Positions 45,257 through 54,578 of a stretch of DNA of 64,000 nt are shown one piece after another (positions within the stretch are counted from its first letter, which is position 1; each line of letters opens with the position of its first letter). The notes below the pieces were generated by a model, which did no database searches, was not told where the DNA came from, and worked only from the letters and a program-made list of their open reading frames with translations. Made by a program: the position numbers and the translations under genes. Source of the stretch: an uncultured Bacilli bacterium (GTDB lineage Bacteria > Bacillota_I > Bacilli_A > RF39 > UBA660). Location of the stretch: contig CANQMF010000001.1 in assembly GCA_947624915.1 (NCBI GenBank), positions 1-64,000 on the forward strand. Direction: 5' to 3'.

Positions 45257-45288
45257 AAAGTGGTTTTATAACTACTTTTTTTATATGA
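45257..45288 (+). terminator. Terminator of the AMP-ligase gene
   Basis: AAAGTGGTT-TTAT-AACTACTTT stem (one G-T pair) followed by a T run. Confidence 0.65.
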
Positions 45289-45342
45289 GCAATTACCATC
45301 ATTTTATGTTATAATTATTACAATAGTTGTTAAGGTGTATAT

Positions 45343-47328
45343 ATGGATGTAGGATATATAATTTTAAGTTTGAATTTTATCTATGTTTTTATTATCGCAA
45401 TCATATTTTTTACAAAAAAACGTGTAGACAAAGTTGAAACAAAAATTTTTAGTGCTTTAGTCATTTCAAATTTGTTAGGATTAGTAATAGAGTTTTTATG
45501 TGGCTTCTTAATAAAGGGTTTACCAGATCATGAAATATTAACTAATTTTGTTAACAAATTGCATATTGCTAATATTAGTTTTTGGATCACAGCTTTTACA
45601 ATATACGTTGTTTCCATTTGCTTTGGTGTAGAAAAAATAAAATCAAAAATAGGACATGTGGCCCCTATTGTTTATGGATATCTTCTTCTGTTAGTATGTC
45701 TTTCTTTTCTTTTACCTATTAAATATTATAATGACGGGACATATATTTATACTTATGGAGTGGCTCCAAATTTAATTGTCGTTTTAAGTATTATATACTT
45801 AATAATTGACCTATTTTCAATTTTTAAAAATATCAAGAGTTTAAGCAAAGTAAAGCTTTTTCCGTTATTTATTTTAATTATTGGGTTTATAATCGTTTTT
45901 ATTATAAGAAATATCAATCCTGGATTGGTATTGATGACAACTTTATTTTCTATTGTGACAGTTATTACGTATAATACAATTGAAAATCCAGATTTTAAGA
46001 TGGTCACCCAATTAGAAATAGCAAAAAATACAGCAGAAAAAGCAAATAGAGCTAAAAGTGATTTCTTATCAAGTATGTCACATGAAATTAGAACACCACT
46101 TAATGCTATCGTAGGACTTTCAGAAGATATCGCAAGTTATAAAGAACAAGTTCCTAAAGAAGTTGTTGAAGACACAGAAGATATTCAAAATGCATCTCAA
46201 ACATTATTAGAAATAGTAGGTAATATCTTGGATATAAATAAGATTGAAAGTGAAAAGATGGAAATAGTAGAGATGCCGTATAATTATGTAGAAGAAATAA
46301 CTAAAATGGCACGTATTACAACAACAAGAATTGGAGAAAAACCAATAGATTTCAAAATGAATTTTGCTCCAGATATTCCTTATGAGTTATTAGGAGACAA
46401 AGCTCATATCAAAGAAATAGTCAATAATCTACTTACCAATGCAATTAAATATACTGAAAAAGGAACAATAACTTTAAATACAAAATGTATCAATCAAAAT
46501 GATAAATGTATGCTAATGATAAGTGTTCAAGATACAGGACGAGGAATAAAAGCAGAATATATCAATAAGTTATTTACAAAGTTTGAACGTCTTGATATTG
46601 AAAGAAATACGACAACAGAAGGAACAGGGCTAGGTCTTGCTATTACTAAAGCTCTAGTTGATATGATGGGAGGACATATCAATGTTCAATCACAATTTGG
46701 GCAAGGTTCAATGTTTATAGTACAAATTCCTCAAAAAATAAGTAAAATGTTAAATCCAAAGCTAGAAAATATCCAACAAACAGAAATTAAAATTTCAAAA
46801 TCAAAACCAATCAATATAGAAGAAAAGCAATGCAGTAATAAAAAAGTACTAGTTGTAGATGACAATAAGTTAAATATCAAAGTCGCAAGAAAACATCTAG
46901 AAAGTTTAGGACTTATTGTAGATGAATGTGATAGTGGAGAGCAGTGTTTAGATAAAATAAACAAAGGTGAAAAATATGACTTGATTCTAATGGATATAAT
47001 GATGCCAGAAATGAGTGGAGAGACTACTTTATCAAAGTTAAAGGAAATGTCTGAATTTAAAATTCCTGTAATAGCACTAACAGCAGATGCAGTGGCAGGG
47101 GCAAAAGAAAAGTATGTTTCTGAAGGGTTTGTAGATTATATTGCAAAACCATTTACAAAAGACCAAATTAAAGAGAAATTAGATAAATTATTTATAAATA
47201 ACAAAAATGAAACTCAAAATCTAAACCAAACACAGAACAAATTATTAAGTGAAAATGACACAAGTGATTCAAATGGTACAGTCACTTATGTATATGATCC
47301 TAAAGCAAATGAGAAATATGTTTTGTAG
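45343..47328 (+). CDS. Hybrid sensor histidine kinase with 7-TM-like sensor and receiver domain
   Basis: 661 residues; RBS AAGGTG. Residues 1-215 form about seven hydrophobic helices, and a short coiled segment (LEIAKNTAEKANRAKSDFLS) leads to HisKA with the phospho-His in MSHEIRTPLNAIVG. HATPase motifs: NNLLTNAIKYT (N box), DTGRGI (G1) and GTGLGLAI (G2). A receiver domain follows at about 505-625: VVDDNK, phospho-Asp in LILMDIMMPEMSG, Lys in IAKPF. It has no DNA-binding output, so it signals through phosphotransfer or its ~35-residue tail. The stimulus is unknown; pairing with the ligase gene suggests a related process. Confidence 0.9.
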   Translation: MDVGYIILSLNFIYVFIIAIIFFTKKRVDKVETKIFSALVISNLLGLVIEFLCGFLIKGLPDHEILTNFVNKLHIANISFWITAFTIYVVSICFGVEKIKSKIGHVAPIVYGYLLLLVCLSFLLPIKYYNDGTYIYTYGVAPNLIVVLSIIYLIIDLFSIFKNIKSLSKVKLFPLFILIIGFIIVFIIRNINPGLVLMTTLFSIVTVITYNTIENPDFKMVTQLEIAKNTAEKANRAKSDFLSSMSHEIRTPLNAIVGLSEDIASYKEQVPKEVVEDTEDIQNASQTLLEIVGNILDINKIESEKMEIVEMPYNYVEEITKMARITTTRIGEKPIDFKMNFAPDIPYELLGDKAHIKEIVNNLLTNAIKYTEKGTITLNTKCINQNDKCMLMISVQDTGRGIKAEYINKLFTKFERLDIERNTTTEGTGLGLAITKALVDMMGGHINVQSQFGQGSMFIVQIPQKISKMLNPKLENIQQTEIKISKSKPINIEEKQCSNKKVLVVDDNKLNIKVARKHLESLGLIVDECDSGEQCLDKINKGEKYDLILMDIMMPEMSGETTLSKLKEMSEFKIPVIALTADAVAGAKEKYVSEGFVDYIAKPFTKDQIKEKLDKLFINNKNETQNLNQTQNKLLSENDTSDSNGTVTYVYDPKANEKYVL

Positions 47329-47349
47329 TTCTAGTATATTAGTATTTTT

Positions 47350-47386
47350 GGAGGAGGTGGACCTTATTTTGTGTCCTCCTTTTTCT
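47350..47386 (+). terminator. Terminator of the hybrid kinase gene
   Basis: GGAGGA..TCCTCC stem followed by TTTTTC, 22 bases after the stop. Confidence 0.65.
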
Positions 47387-47418
47387 ATTGACACTAGAAA
47401 AAATAAAAGGAGATAATA

Positions 47419-47887
47419 ATGAATTTAAAAATTAAAAAAATTGAAAAAAAAAGAAAAATCAACATTAGAAAAATTATTACAATTATATTTGTATGATTTA
47501 AGTTTTTACTTTCCTATTGATTTTGATTCTACAAAGTGTGAGTATGAGTATAATTTGAATAAATATTTTGAAGATAATTATGTATACTTTATTCAATCTG
47601 ATGAAGATATTTTAGAATTTATTCTTGTGGATAATAATTCCAATAATAATTATGAAATAAGTGAAATGTTTGTTTTAAATAATTATAAAGGTAATAAGAT
47701 TGGAGCACAATCAGTTATTAAAATATTTGATAAATATAGAGGTAATTGGACAATAAAAGAGGTTCCTCGTTCTCCTGTTGCAGAATCATCTTGGAAAAAA
47801 ACAGTTAGCAATTATACAAAAGAAAATTTTAAAATTGAACATACTGGAAAATATAATAGAGCGGAATTATACTTTACAAATAATTAA
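47419..47887 (+). pseudogene. GNAT-family acetyltransferase with an N-terminal frameshift at A9
   Basis: A good RBS (AGGAG) and ATG at 47419 start MNLKIKKIEK, but this frame soon stops. After a run of nine A (47444-47452) the -1-related frame continues for about 145 codons as a GNAT: STLEKLLQLYLYDLSFYFP, FVLNNYKGNKIGAQSVIKIF and AESSWKKTVSNYT (acetyl-CoA loop and C-terminal motif). One A fewer joins the two into a full-length enzyme of about 155 residues. This is the second poly-A frame break in the island. Confidence 0.75.
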
Positions 47888-48957
47888 CTGGGTTTAGGTC
47901 AAGTATTTAGACACATTTTGTGGACAATTTATAAATTCAAATACTTTTGCAATGATTAAGTTACTAATATAATTTTGGTATTTTTGATTAGGTGTAATAT
48001 AACCTAGTGTACTATGAATACGTTTGTTATTATACCAACTTTCAATAAACTCCAATATTGCTAGTTTTGCTTCTTTAAATGTCTTATAATTACTAACATT
48101 AATTTCCTCTAGCGTTATCATAAGGATAACCTTTTTTGCTATATGAATGTCTTATATTTGATTTCGCTAATAGCAATTCATATTCATTAGATGTGTACTG
48201 ACCTCCTCGATCAAAATGAAATATTCTACTTTCTTTTAATCAACGATTTTTAATTGCTTTATTAAAGGCATTTATTACTAGATTATTATTCATATTTACA
48301 TCATAAGACCAACCAACCACCTTCAGATCAAACAAATCTAATACTATCGCTAAATATGTCCAACCTGTTTCCAAAGTATAAATATATGTTATATCTCAAC
48401 CAATTTTTCACTTGCTTTAACACCTTCTTTCTGTAATTCTTTAGTTATTTTTGGAGAACCATATCTTCCTTTAGATTGATCATATATTTGTTTAATTTGA
48501 CTATCTAGTATTTGATTAGCTTTTTTATAAGAATTTATTTGATGATTTATATGATAATAATATACTGAATGATGAATATTGAGAACTTTACATAAAAGTC
48601 TAATATCGTAATTATTTTTATTATCATTAATAAATTTTATTTTATCTTCTATTTTTGCGTGAATATGGCAATTGCTTTTTTTAGTATTTTTAATTCCTCT
48701 TTAGTTCTTGATAATTCTTTTTTTAACTTTTGAATTTCTTTATTATTTGTGACTGTCCCATCTTCATTTTTTATTGGTGAATATTTCTTGGATCCATTTA
48801 TATAATACTGAACTACTTATGCCATATTCACGTAATATCTCACATGCTAGTTTTTTGTTATTGTATAATTCAACTATCATTTTTTTAAATAAGAAGTTGT
48901 TTTTAATTATTCAATCATTACAAGTGTGTAAATTAAATTTCAAATGCTTGATATATA
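47888..48957 (-). mobile_element. IS3-family (IS150-like) element, degenerate
   Basis: Minus-strand reading gives OrfA pieces (KKLACEILREYGISSSVLYKW, then a frame break, then ELSRTKEELKILKKAIAIF). OrfB pieces are [67 protein letters not shown] and WYNNKRIHSTLGYITPNQKY. Lesions include a frameshift in OrfA, a deletion joining SEK to the DITYI region, a TGA replacing a Gly codon, and a deletion after PYDNA. Partial inverted ends (TCAAGTATTT at 47899 and the minus-strand TCAAGCATTT near 48950) mark the borders. It cannot encode an active transposase. Confidence 0.88.
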
Positions 48958-49012
48958 TATTGATATATATTATATCTAATTGTATAATTAATCTGGAAAG
49001 GATGTTTTTAAA

Positions 49013-49555
49013 TTGAATGAAAATGTTTTTTGGGTGAATGAGCAAAGTAATTTGTTAAAGAGATTAAAAATGGGAGTATATAGAATTTTTATAAGCCCTT
49101 TTCTTGATTTTCTTTTAATGGTTGCCATATTTGGTATTTGTGTTATTTCATACCCAAAATTATATCTAGATTCTTTAACAGTGTTTATTGTTATCATTTT
49201 ATCTTTTGCTGATATGATTTACAATTTTATTAAAGGAATAAAAGATAGTAAATTATATGATCAAATACATAACATAGTAATTATAAAAAGTAGTAATGAT
49301 AGTTTTATTTTAATAAGTCCAATTGTGGAAGATTATGATATGGAATTTTTGAAAGAAGATAATAATATAGAAAAGATAATTAATGAAAAAAACTATTTTG
49401 GCTTTAATATTTACAAATATGATAATTGCAAATTATTAAGTGAAACAAAACAATATTATGAATATAGTGCTAATTATAATAATAAGTCAACAATATTTAG
49501 AATCTATAAGATATATTCTGATAATAATAAGCTAAGGGTGGCGAATAATGTTTAG
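49013..49555 (+). CDS. Two-helix membrane protein, unknown (island gene 1 of 3)
   Basis: 180 residues from a TTG at 49013 (MNENVFWVNEQSNLLKRLKM) with GGAAAGGATG upstream; no ATG alternative fits. Two membrane helices at about 30-48 (FLDFLLMVAIFGICVIS) and 55-73. A cytoplasmic or exported mixed domain follows to the C-terminus. It overlaps the next gene by eight bases. I recognise no family; the layout resembles small bacterial PH-like membrane proteins, but that is only an impression. Confidence 0.65.
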   Translation: MNENVFWVNEQSNLLKRLKMGVYRIFISPFLDFLLMVAIFGICVISYPKLYLDSLTVFIVIILSFADMIYNFIKGIKDSKLYDQIHNIVIIKSSNDSFILISPIVEDYDMEFLKEDNNIEKIINEKNYFGFNIYKYDNCKLLSETKQYYEYSANYNNKSTIFRIYKIYSDNNKLRVANNV

Positions 49556-50054
49556 ACTAATTTTAGAAAAAATAATTATATTTAGCTTAATTTTTGCTTT
49601 TACATTCGTAGTATCTTTTAAATCTGGTCAAACTTATCAAGATAGAGAGCAAGAATTTAAAGATAATATTATAGAAATAATGGACAAATATAATTATGTT
49701 GAAGATGATAATTTAACTTGGGATTATAGATTTGTTAAAGACAATAATGAAGTAACTTATAATGTAGATATAACACCTAAAAAAGTTAAAATATCAAAAA
49801 TTGGAATAACAATTAATTTTTCAAATGAGGTAGATTTGAAAGAGATTTATAATTTTTTTAATGAAATTTATAGCGATGATGAAGTAAATTATCAAACTGA
49901 AATAGAAAAGTTATATACAAATTTAGTAAATAATGTTAATGATGAAAATTTTAAAAGTTTAAATGATGATCGGCAGGTAACACTTAATGTAAAAAAAGCA
50001 ACAAGTGATGAAGACATGTATGAATTAACCTGTTCAATTAATTTTTTTGAATGA
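49548..50054 (+). CDS. Signal-anchored exported protein, unknown (island gene 2 of 3)
   Basis: 168 residues. N-terminal hydrophobic anchor (ILEKIIIFSLIFAFTFVVSF), then an Asp/Glu/Asn-rich exported region (about 25-168) with no recognisable motif. Start GTGGCGAATA-ATG inside the end of the previous gene suggests coupled translation. Confidence 0.65.
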   Translation: MFRLILEKIIIFSLIFAFTFVVSFKSGQTYQDREQEFKDNIIEIMDKYNYVEDDNLTWDYRFVKDNNEVTYNVDITPKKVKISKIGITINFSNEVDLKEIYNFFNEIYSDDEVNYQTEIEKLYTNLVNNVNDENFKSLNDDRQVTLNVKKATSDEDMYELTCSINFFE

Positions 50055-50072
50055 TTATTAAAAGGAGGTCAG

Positions 50073-50408
50073 ATGATAATTCATATTAGTATAATTATTA
50101 TCGCGGTAATACTATTGAGATTATTACCAGATAAATTTTTCCTTAGAAAAAAAGGAAAAACATATGGAAAAATTATTAAATATGTTATTGAAAATAATAA
50201 ACATTATCCTGTATTTCATTTTGAAACTAATGATGGTAGAATAATAGAAAATAGAAACACAACTTATTTAGAAGAATTAAGTGTTGAGGACGCCTATACT
50301 GATGAAGCAGAAGAGTTTTTAAATAAAGGCTTACCAATTGAACATATATTAATATATTATGATAAACGAAATCCAGAAGATTTCATTCCAAGATGGATAA
50401 ATAAATAA
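50073..50408 (+). CDS. DUF3592-like membrane protein (island gene 3 of 3)
   Basis: 111 residues behind AAAGGAGG. One N-terminal helix (MIIHISIIIIAVILLRLLP), then a compact beta domain: GKIIKYVIENNKHYPVFHFE, GRIIENRNT and HILIYYDKRNPEDFIPRW. This matches the DUF3592 pattern of 'G.V......YPVF.F...G........YDP..P'. Function unknown. It completes a three-gene unit at the right side of the island. Confidence 0.7.
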   Translation: MIIHISIIIIAVILLRLLPDKFFLRKKGKTYGKIIKYVIENNKHYPVFHFETNDGRIIENRNTTYLEELSVEDAYTDEAEEFLNKGLPIEHILIYYDKRNPEDFIPRWINK

Positions 50409-50748
50409 TAAAAAAATAGTATCCAAAATGCCTAAATCAAGATTGTATTATGCTGTTGGTGGTTATTTTTTCTTGTGACTCACAAAAAGCGAGAAAATTC
50501 AATCAATTTTGAAAAGTTGACATGGAAATGAACAAGTGACAATGGCAAAAGCAAATTGAGGTATTACCATTTGCTTACTGATTCAAATAAATTTAAATAA
50601 AATTAATTTTTTATTTCTAATTATATAGATCAATAAGTTATACATTGGTTATAATAAATTCTATATTTCAACAAAGCAAATCTTTTTTTATTGTAAAAGA
50701 AATATTATTTTTCAAGATATCATGACATGCTTTTTTAAAAATTTCAAT
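50409..50748. other. Gene-free degenerate stretch of the island
   Basis: AT-rich sequence with short broken frames only (for example MPKSRLYYAVGGYFFL at about 50429-50478, then stop). I recognise no family and no structured RNA here. Confidence 0.4.
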
Positions 50749-50910
50749 TTAAATCAGCCTATAAAACTAAAATTTTTGTAAAAAGTATCATTCAACTATT
50801 AGAGGATAATACTTTACTTAAAGTTAGATTCCATGAGCTTAGGCATGCTTAGTTTAATCTATCCTTAATCTATAATTTTGATTTGAAAGTCATATTGGAA
50901 TTATTATATC
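50749..50910 (+). pseudogene. Tyrosine recombinase (integrase) relic, C-terminal part
   Basis: One open phase reads KSIIQLLEDNTLLKVRFHEL then RHA, a TAG, and continues FNLSLIYNFDLKVILELL. KVRFHELRHA is the box-II region of phage/ICE integrases (HxLRH(T/A)), and NFDLKVIxELL is the segment that follows it in the family. The N-terminal domain, first catalytic Arg region and final Tyr region are not recognisable. It lies about 240 bases from the right direct repeat, where an integrase is expected beside its attachment site. Confidence 0.65.
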
Positions 50911-51076
50911 TAACGTTTATTTTAATAAAATAATTATTAATTGCACTAATTAAATTAATAATGATATATATAGTTCTAAAGTAGATTTAGTATATAGTAT
51001 TAGATGATTTAGATAGAACTTTTATGACAAAAAATTTTGGACATAATATTTTAAAATAAGTTAAAAATAATAACGG

Positions 51077-51104
51077 GGAAACATATAGTCGTTTCCTTGT
51101 TTTG
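51077..51104 (+). terminator. Hairpin just before the right repeat
   Basis: GGAAAC-ATATAGTC-GTTTCC with a TTGTTTTG tail. Confidence 0.55.
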
Positions 51105-51146
51105 TTTATAAAATAGTGATAAAATATAGTGTAAATTAATTCAACA

Positions 51147-51309
51147 TTGTTTAGTGTTATGTAGTAAACTTGTGGTCATTATTCATGTTCCAACAAAAAA
51201 AGTTTTATTTTGAGAACAAAAAAATTTGATATGGCCATGAATCACGTGGTTGAGAGTAGCAATAGTAAGGAGGTAATTATGTTTAAATTAGTATCAAAAT
51301 ATACTCCTG
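51147..51309 (+). repeat. Right copy of the 163-bp direct repeat (intact uvrB 5' end)
   Basis: Counterpart of 41695-41857 with nine substitutions and no gaps; here it runs directly into functional uvrB. Both copies keep the pair TGTTC..GAACA (51186 and 51213 region) upstream of the RBS. Confidence 0.93.
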
Positions 51310-53228
51310 CAGGAGACCAGCCGGAAGCAATAGAAAAACTCGTTGATGGCCTTAATAATGGAAAAAAAGATCAGGTATTGTTAGGGGCAACAGGAACAGG
51401 AAAAACATTTACGATTGCTAATGTGATTGCTAAAGTCAATAAACCTACATTGGTACTTGCACATAACAAAACATTAGCAGGACAATTATATGGAGAGTTT
51501 AAAGAGTTGTTCCCTGAAAACCATGTGGAATATTTTGTAAGTTATTATGATTATTATCAGCCTGAAGCCTATGTGGCTAAAACGGACACTTATATTGAAA
51601 AAGATGCATCAATTAATGATGAAATAGATGAATTACGTCATGCTGCAACAGGATCGTTACTTAATAATAAAGATGTTATCGTTGTGGCGAGTGTTTCTTG
51701 CATATACGGTATAGGAGATATTGAGGATTATCGCGATAAAATGCTTGTTTTAAGATGCGGCGAAACGGTTGAAAGAGACTCTATTATAGAAAAATTAATC
51801 GAAATGTTATATGAACGTAATAATATTGATTTTAAACGTGGAACTTTTAGGGTTAAAGGTGATGTGTTAGAGTTAATACCAGTAAGTCAACATAGTAAGG
51901 GAATTAGAGTTGAATTTTTTGGTGATGAAATTGATAGGATTTGTGAGTTTGATGTTGTTACGGGAGCTATTTTGACTAATAAAGAAACCATAAGTATTTT
52001 TCCTGCTAGTCATTTTGTAACATCAGAAGAAAAGTTGTCTAAGGCTTGTGATAATATTGAGCAAGAGTTAATAGATCGTTTAGAATATTTTCGAAAAGAA
52101 AATAAACTATTGGAATATCAACGACTTGAAGAAAGAACTAAATATGATTTAGAAATGTTGAGGGAAACGGGGTTCTGTCATGGTGTTGAAAATTATTCAC
52201 GTCATTTGGCACTGCATGAAGCTGGAGAAACTCCAACAACTTTAATGGATTTTTTTGGAGAAGATTATTTATTGGTTATAGATGAATCTCATGTTACTAT
52301 TCCACAAGTTCGTGGTATGTATAATGGTGATCGTGCTCGCAAAGAAATATTGGTTGATTATGGTTTTAGATTACCTAGTGCATTAGATAATAGGCCACTT
52401 AAGTTTAATGAGTTTGAAAATAAAAAGGGACAAACTATTTATATATCAGCAACGCCAGGGGATTATGAACTTAATAAGACAAATCATCAAGTCGTAGAAC
52501 AGATTATAAGACCAACTGGTTTATTAGACCCTGTAATTGATATTCATCCGACGAAAAATCAAATAGATGATTTAATTGAAAATATAAACGATTGTATTGC
52601 TAAAAATGCTCGTGTTTTAGTGACTACCTTGACAATTAGAATGGCTGAGGAATTAACTAACTATTTAAAAAAATTAGATATAAAGGTAGCTTATCTTCAT
52701 AATGAAGTAAAAACTTTAAAGCGTATGGAAATAATAAGGGACTTAAGAAAAGGTAAATATGACGTTTTAGTAGGAATTAATTTATTAAGAGAAGGGCTGG
52801 ATATACCAGAGGTTGAGTTAATTGCGATAATGGATGCTGATAAACAAGGCTTTTTACGTAGTGAACGCAGTTTAATTCAAACAATTGGTCGAGCGGCCAG
52901 AAATGCTAATGGTCATGTTATTATGTATGCAGATACGATTAGTGAATCAATGAGTTTAGCTATTACAGAAACAGAAAGAAGACGATCTATACAACAGAAA
53001 TATAATCAAGAACACGGTATTACACCGAAAACAATTATTAAAGAAATTCGTGAAGTTATTAGTAATAATAAAGGAATAGAACGTAAGAAAAAGGAGAAGT
53101 TGTCAAAGAAGGAAAAGGTAGATTTAATGGTTCAAATTGAAAACGAAATGCATGAAGCAGCTAAAAACTTGGATTTTGAAAGAGCAATGGAATTAAGAGA
53201 TGCTTTATTTGAAATTAGAAGTGAATAA
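51279..53228 (+). CDS. uvrB: Excinuclease ABC subunit B
   Basis: 649 residues from the ATG at 51279 ([20 protein letters not shown]), with AAGGAGG upstream; a longer frame lacks an RBS. Walker [14 protein letters not shown], the beta-hairpin [19 protein letters not shown], helicase motifs [16 protein letters not shown] and QTIGRAARN, and the C-terminal UVR motif ([20 protein letters not shown]). It verifies damage after UvrA and nicks with UvrC; Mfd in this window feeds it. No clear LexA/DinR box (GAAC-N4-GTTC) was found. uvrA is not next to it. Confidence 0.97.
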   Translation: MFKLVSKYTPAGDQPEAIEKLVDGLNNGKKDQVLLGATGTGKTFTIANVIAKVNKPTLVLAHNKTLAGQLYGEFKELFPENHVEYFVSYYDYYQPEAYVAKTDTYIEKDASINDEIDELRHAATGSLLNNKDVIVVASVSCIYGIGDIEDYRDKMLVLRCGETVERDSIIEKLIEMLYERNNIDFKRGTFRVKGDVLELIPVSQHSKGIRVEFFGDEIDRICEFDVVTGAILTNKETISIFPASHFVTSEEKLSKACDNIEQELIDRLEYFRKENKLLEYQRLEERTKYDLEMLRETGFCHGVENYSRHLALHEAGETPTTLMDFFGEDYLLVIDESHVTIPQVRGMYNGDRARKEILVDYGFRLPSALDNRPLKFNEFENKKGQTIYISATPGDYELNKTNHQVVEQIIRPTGLLDPVIDIHPTKNQIDDLIENINDCIAKNARVLVTTLTIRMAEELTNYLKKLDIKVAYLHNEVKTLKRMEIIRDLRKGKYDVLVGINLLREGLDIPEVELIAIMDADKQGFLRSERSLIQTIGRAARNANGHVIMYADTISESMSLAITETERRRSIQQKYNQEHGITPKTIIKEIREVISNNKGIERKKKEKLSKKEKVDLMVQIENEMHEAAKNLDFERAMELRDALFEIRSE

Positions 53229-53316
53229 TTTAGGTAATAAACATATTTGGTAGTTTGATACTTTGAATATTTGAAATACCATGTGAATAGTGTTATAATG
53301 ATTCAAGGAGATTCAT

Positions 53317-53751
53317 ATGGAAAAGAATGATGTACAATTACAAAAAAAATGGAATAAACGTGAAAATATTAGTAGATGGCTAGATGTAGTTATTCATTTA
53401 ATAGGGTATACTTTGGTACTAATAACAGTATCTGTTATTTTTAAAAAAACCGTTTATATTTCTAATGTTTTTTATGGCTTTTTAGCTGTCTTGATTATTT
53501 TCATCTTAAATAGGACAATAAAGCCTGTTTTAACATGGCTAACCATTCCTTTAACGGCAATGACATTAGGGTTGTTTTATCCTTTAATTAATGCTTTTAT
53601 TTTAAAACTATCAGATTGGATCTTAGGTTCACACTTTAATGTTAACGGATTATTTTGGTTAATTATTGTATCCGTTGTCATATCGATTATGAACGCTATT
53701 ATGGATAATTGGATTATCGATGGTATTTTAAAAGGAGGTAAGAGAAAGTGA
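53317..53751 (+). CDS. Four-TMS 'phage holin IV'/YvlD-like membrane protein
   Basis: 144 residues with four hydrophobic helices and the family signatures LNRTIKPVLTWLTIPLTAMT and GLFYPLINAFIL. Bacillus YvlD is of this type and also lies near lgt, so it is unlikely to be a phage holin despite the domain name. Its stop overlaps the lgt start (GTGA). Confidence 0.82.
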   Translation: MEKNDVQLQKKWNKRENISRWLDVVIHLIGYTLVLITVSVIFKKTVYISNVFYGFLAVLIIFILNRTIKPVLTWLTIPLTAMTLGLFYPLINAFILKLSDWILGSHFNVNGLFWLIIVSVVISIMNAIMDNWIIDGILKGGKRK

Positions 53752-54578
53752 ATCCTGTTGCTTTTTCATTTGGAAATATAACAGTGTATTGGTATTCTTT
53801 GTTTATGCTTACCGCCTTTTTTGTTGGTATTTTACTTGTGAAAAATGAAGCGAAAAGGCATAAATCAATAGATATTAATAATCTATATAATTATTTCTTT
53901 TATTTGATCCCTGTTACAATTATTGGAGCTCGTCTTTATTATGTTATTTTTGAATGGCATGCCTATCAAGAAAATCTTTTAGAAATATTTGCGGTATGGC
54001 ATGGCGGTTTAGCAATTCATGGAGGAGTGTTAGCAGGCTTAATATTTACAATTTTTTATACTAAAAAACATCATATTAATATTTTTAGATTTATGGATTT
54101 AATTGTTCCTTCTTTAGTATTAGGTCAAGCGATAGGTAGATGGGGAAATTTCTTTAATCAAGAAGCTTATGGCCCAATTATAGCTTTATCCAAACTAAAA
54201 GCTATGCATATTCCTAATTTTATTATTGAAGGGATGAAAATAGGTGGTTATTATCATCATCCAACTTTTCTTTATGAATCAATTACTTGTCTTGTTTGTT
54301 TTATAATTTTGTTTGTGTTAAGGAAATATTATAAAAATTTAAAGGTAGGTTTACTTTGTGGTATATATTTTGTCGTATATGGAATAGAGCGTTTTTTTGT
54401 AGAAGGACTTAGAACGGATAGTTTAATGTTAGCTAATATTAAGGTGGCTCAATTAGTGTCTATTATTATGTTTTTAGTTGGAATTGTCTTTATTATTACG
54501 TCATTTATAAAAAAAGTACCTTATATTGAAAAGTTAAATGAAGTAGGCAAAAAAAGAAGGGAAAGAAAATATGAATAA
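53748..54578 (+). CDS. lgt: Prolipoprotein diacylglyceryl transferase
   Basis: 276 residues; GTG start (MNPVAFSFGNITVYWYSLFM) after AAAGGAGG. Seven membrane segments; the Lgt signature GRWGNFFNQEAYG (about 128-140), HGG motif AIHGGVLAG, and GIERFFVEGLRTDSL. It adds diacylglycerol to the lipobox Cys of prelipoproteins, including the YidC, CC-lipoprotein and LppM-like proteins seen here. Confidence 0.96.
   Translation: MNPVAFSFGNITVYWYSLFMLTAFFVGILLVKNEAKRHKSIDINNLYNYFFYLIPVTIIGARLYYVIFEWHAYQENLLEIFAVWHGGLAIHGGVLAGLIFTIFYTKKHHINIFRFMDLIVPSLVLGQAIGRWGNFFNQEAYGPIIALSKLKAMHIPNFIIEGMKIGGYYHHPTFLYESITCLVCFIILFVLRKYYKNLKVGLLCGIYFVVYGIERFFVEGLRTDSLMLANIKVAQLVSIIMFLVGIVFIITSFIKKVPYIEKLNEVGKKRRERKYE

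Noticed and set aside
48121..48420. In-frame TGA codons in the IS3 transposase, as if TGA meant Trp (mycoplasma code)
   Set aside because: One TGA replaces a Gly codon expected from the family (GGA to TGA) and the other lies at a deletion junction. Host genes such as holB and pta use TGA as a real stop.
51180..51225. LexA/DinR (SOS) box before uvrB
   Set aside because: TGTTC and GAACA are present but face outward and are about 20 bases apart, unlike GAAC-N4-GTTC.
53317..53751. Phage holin as evidence of a prophage next to uvrB
   Set aside because: The fold is the chromosomal YvlD type and the gene is coupled to lgt; no phage genes are nearby.
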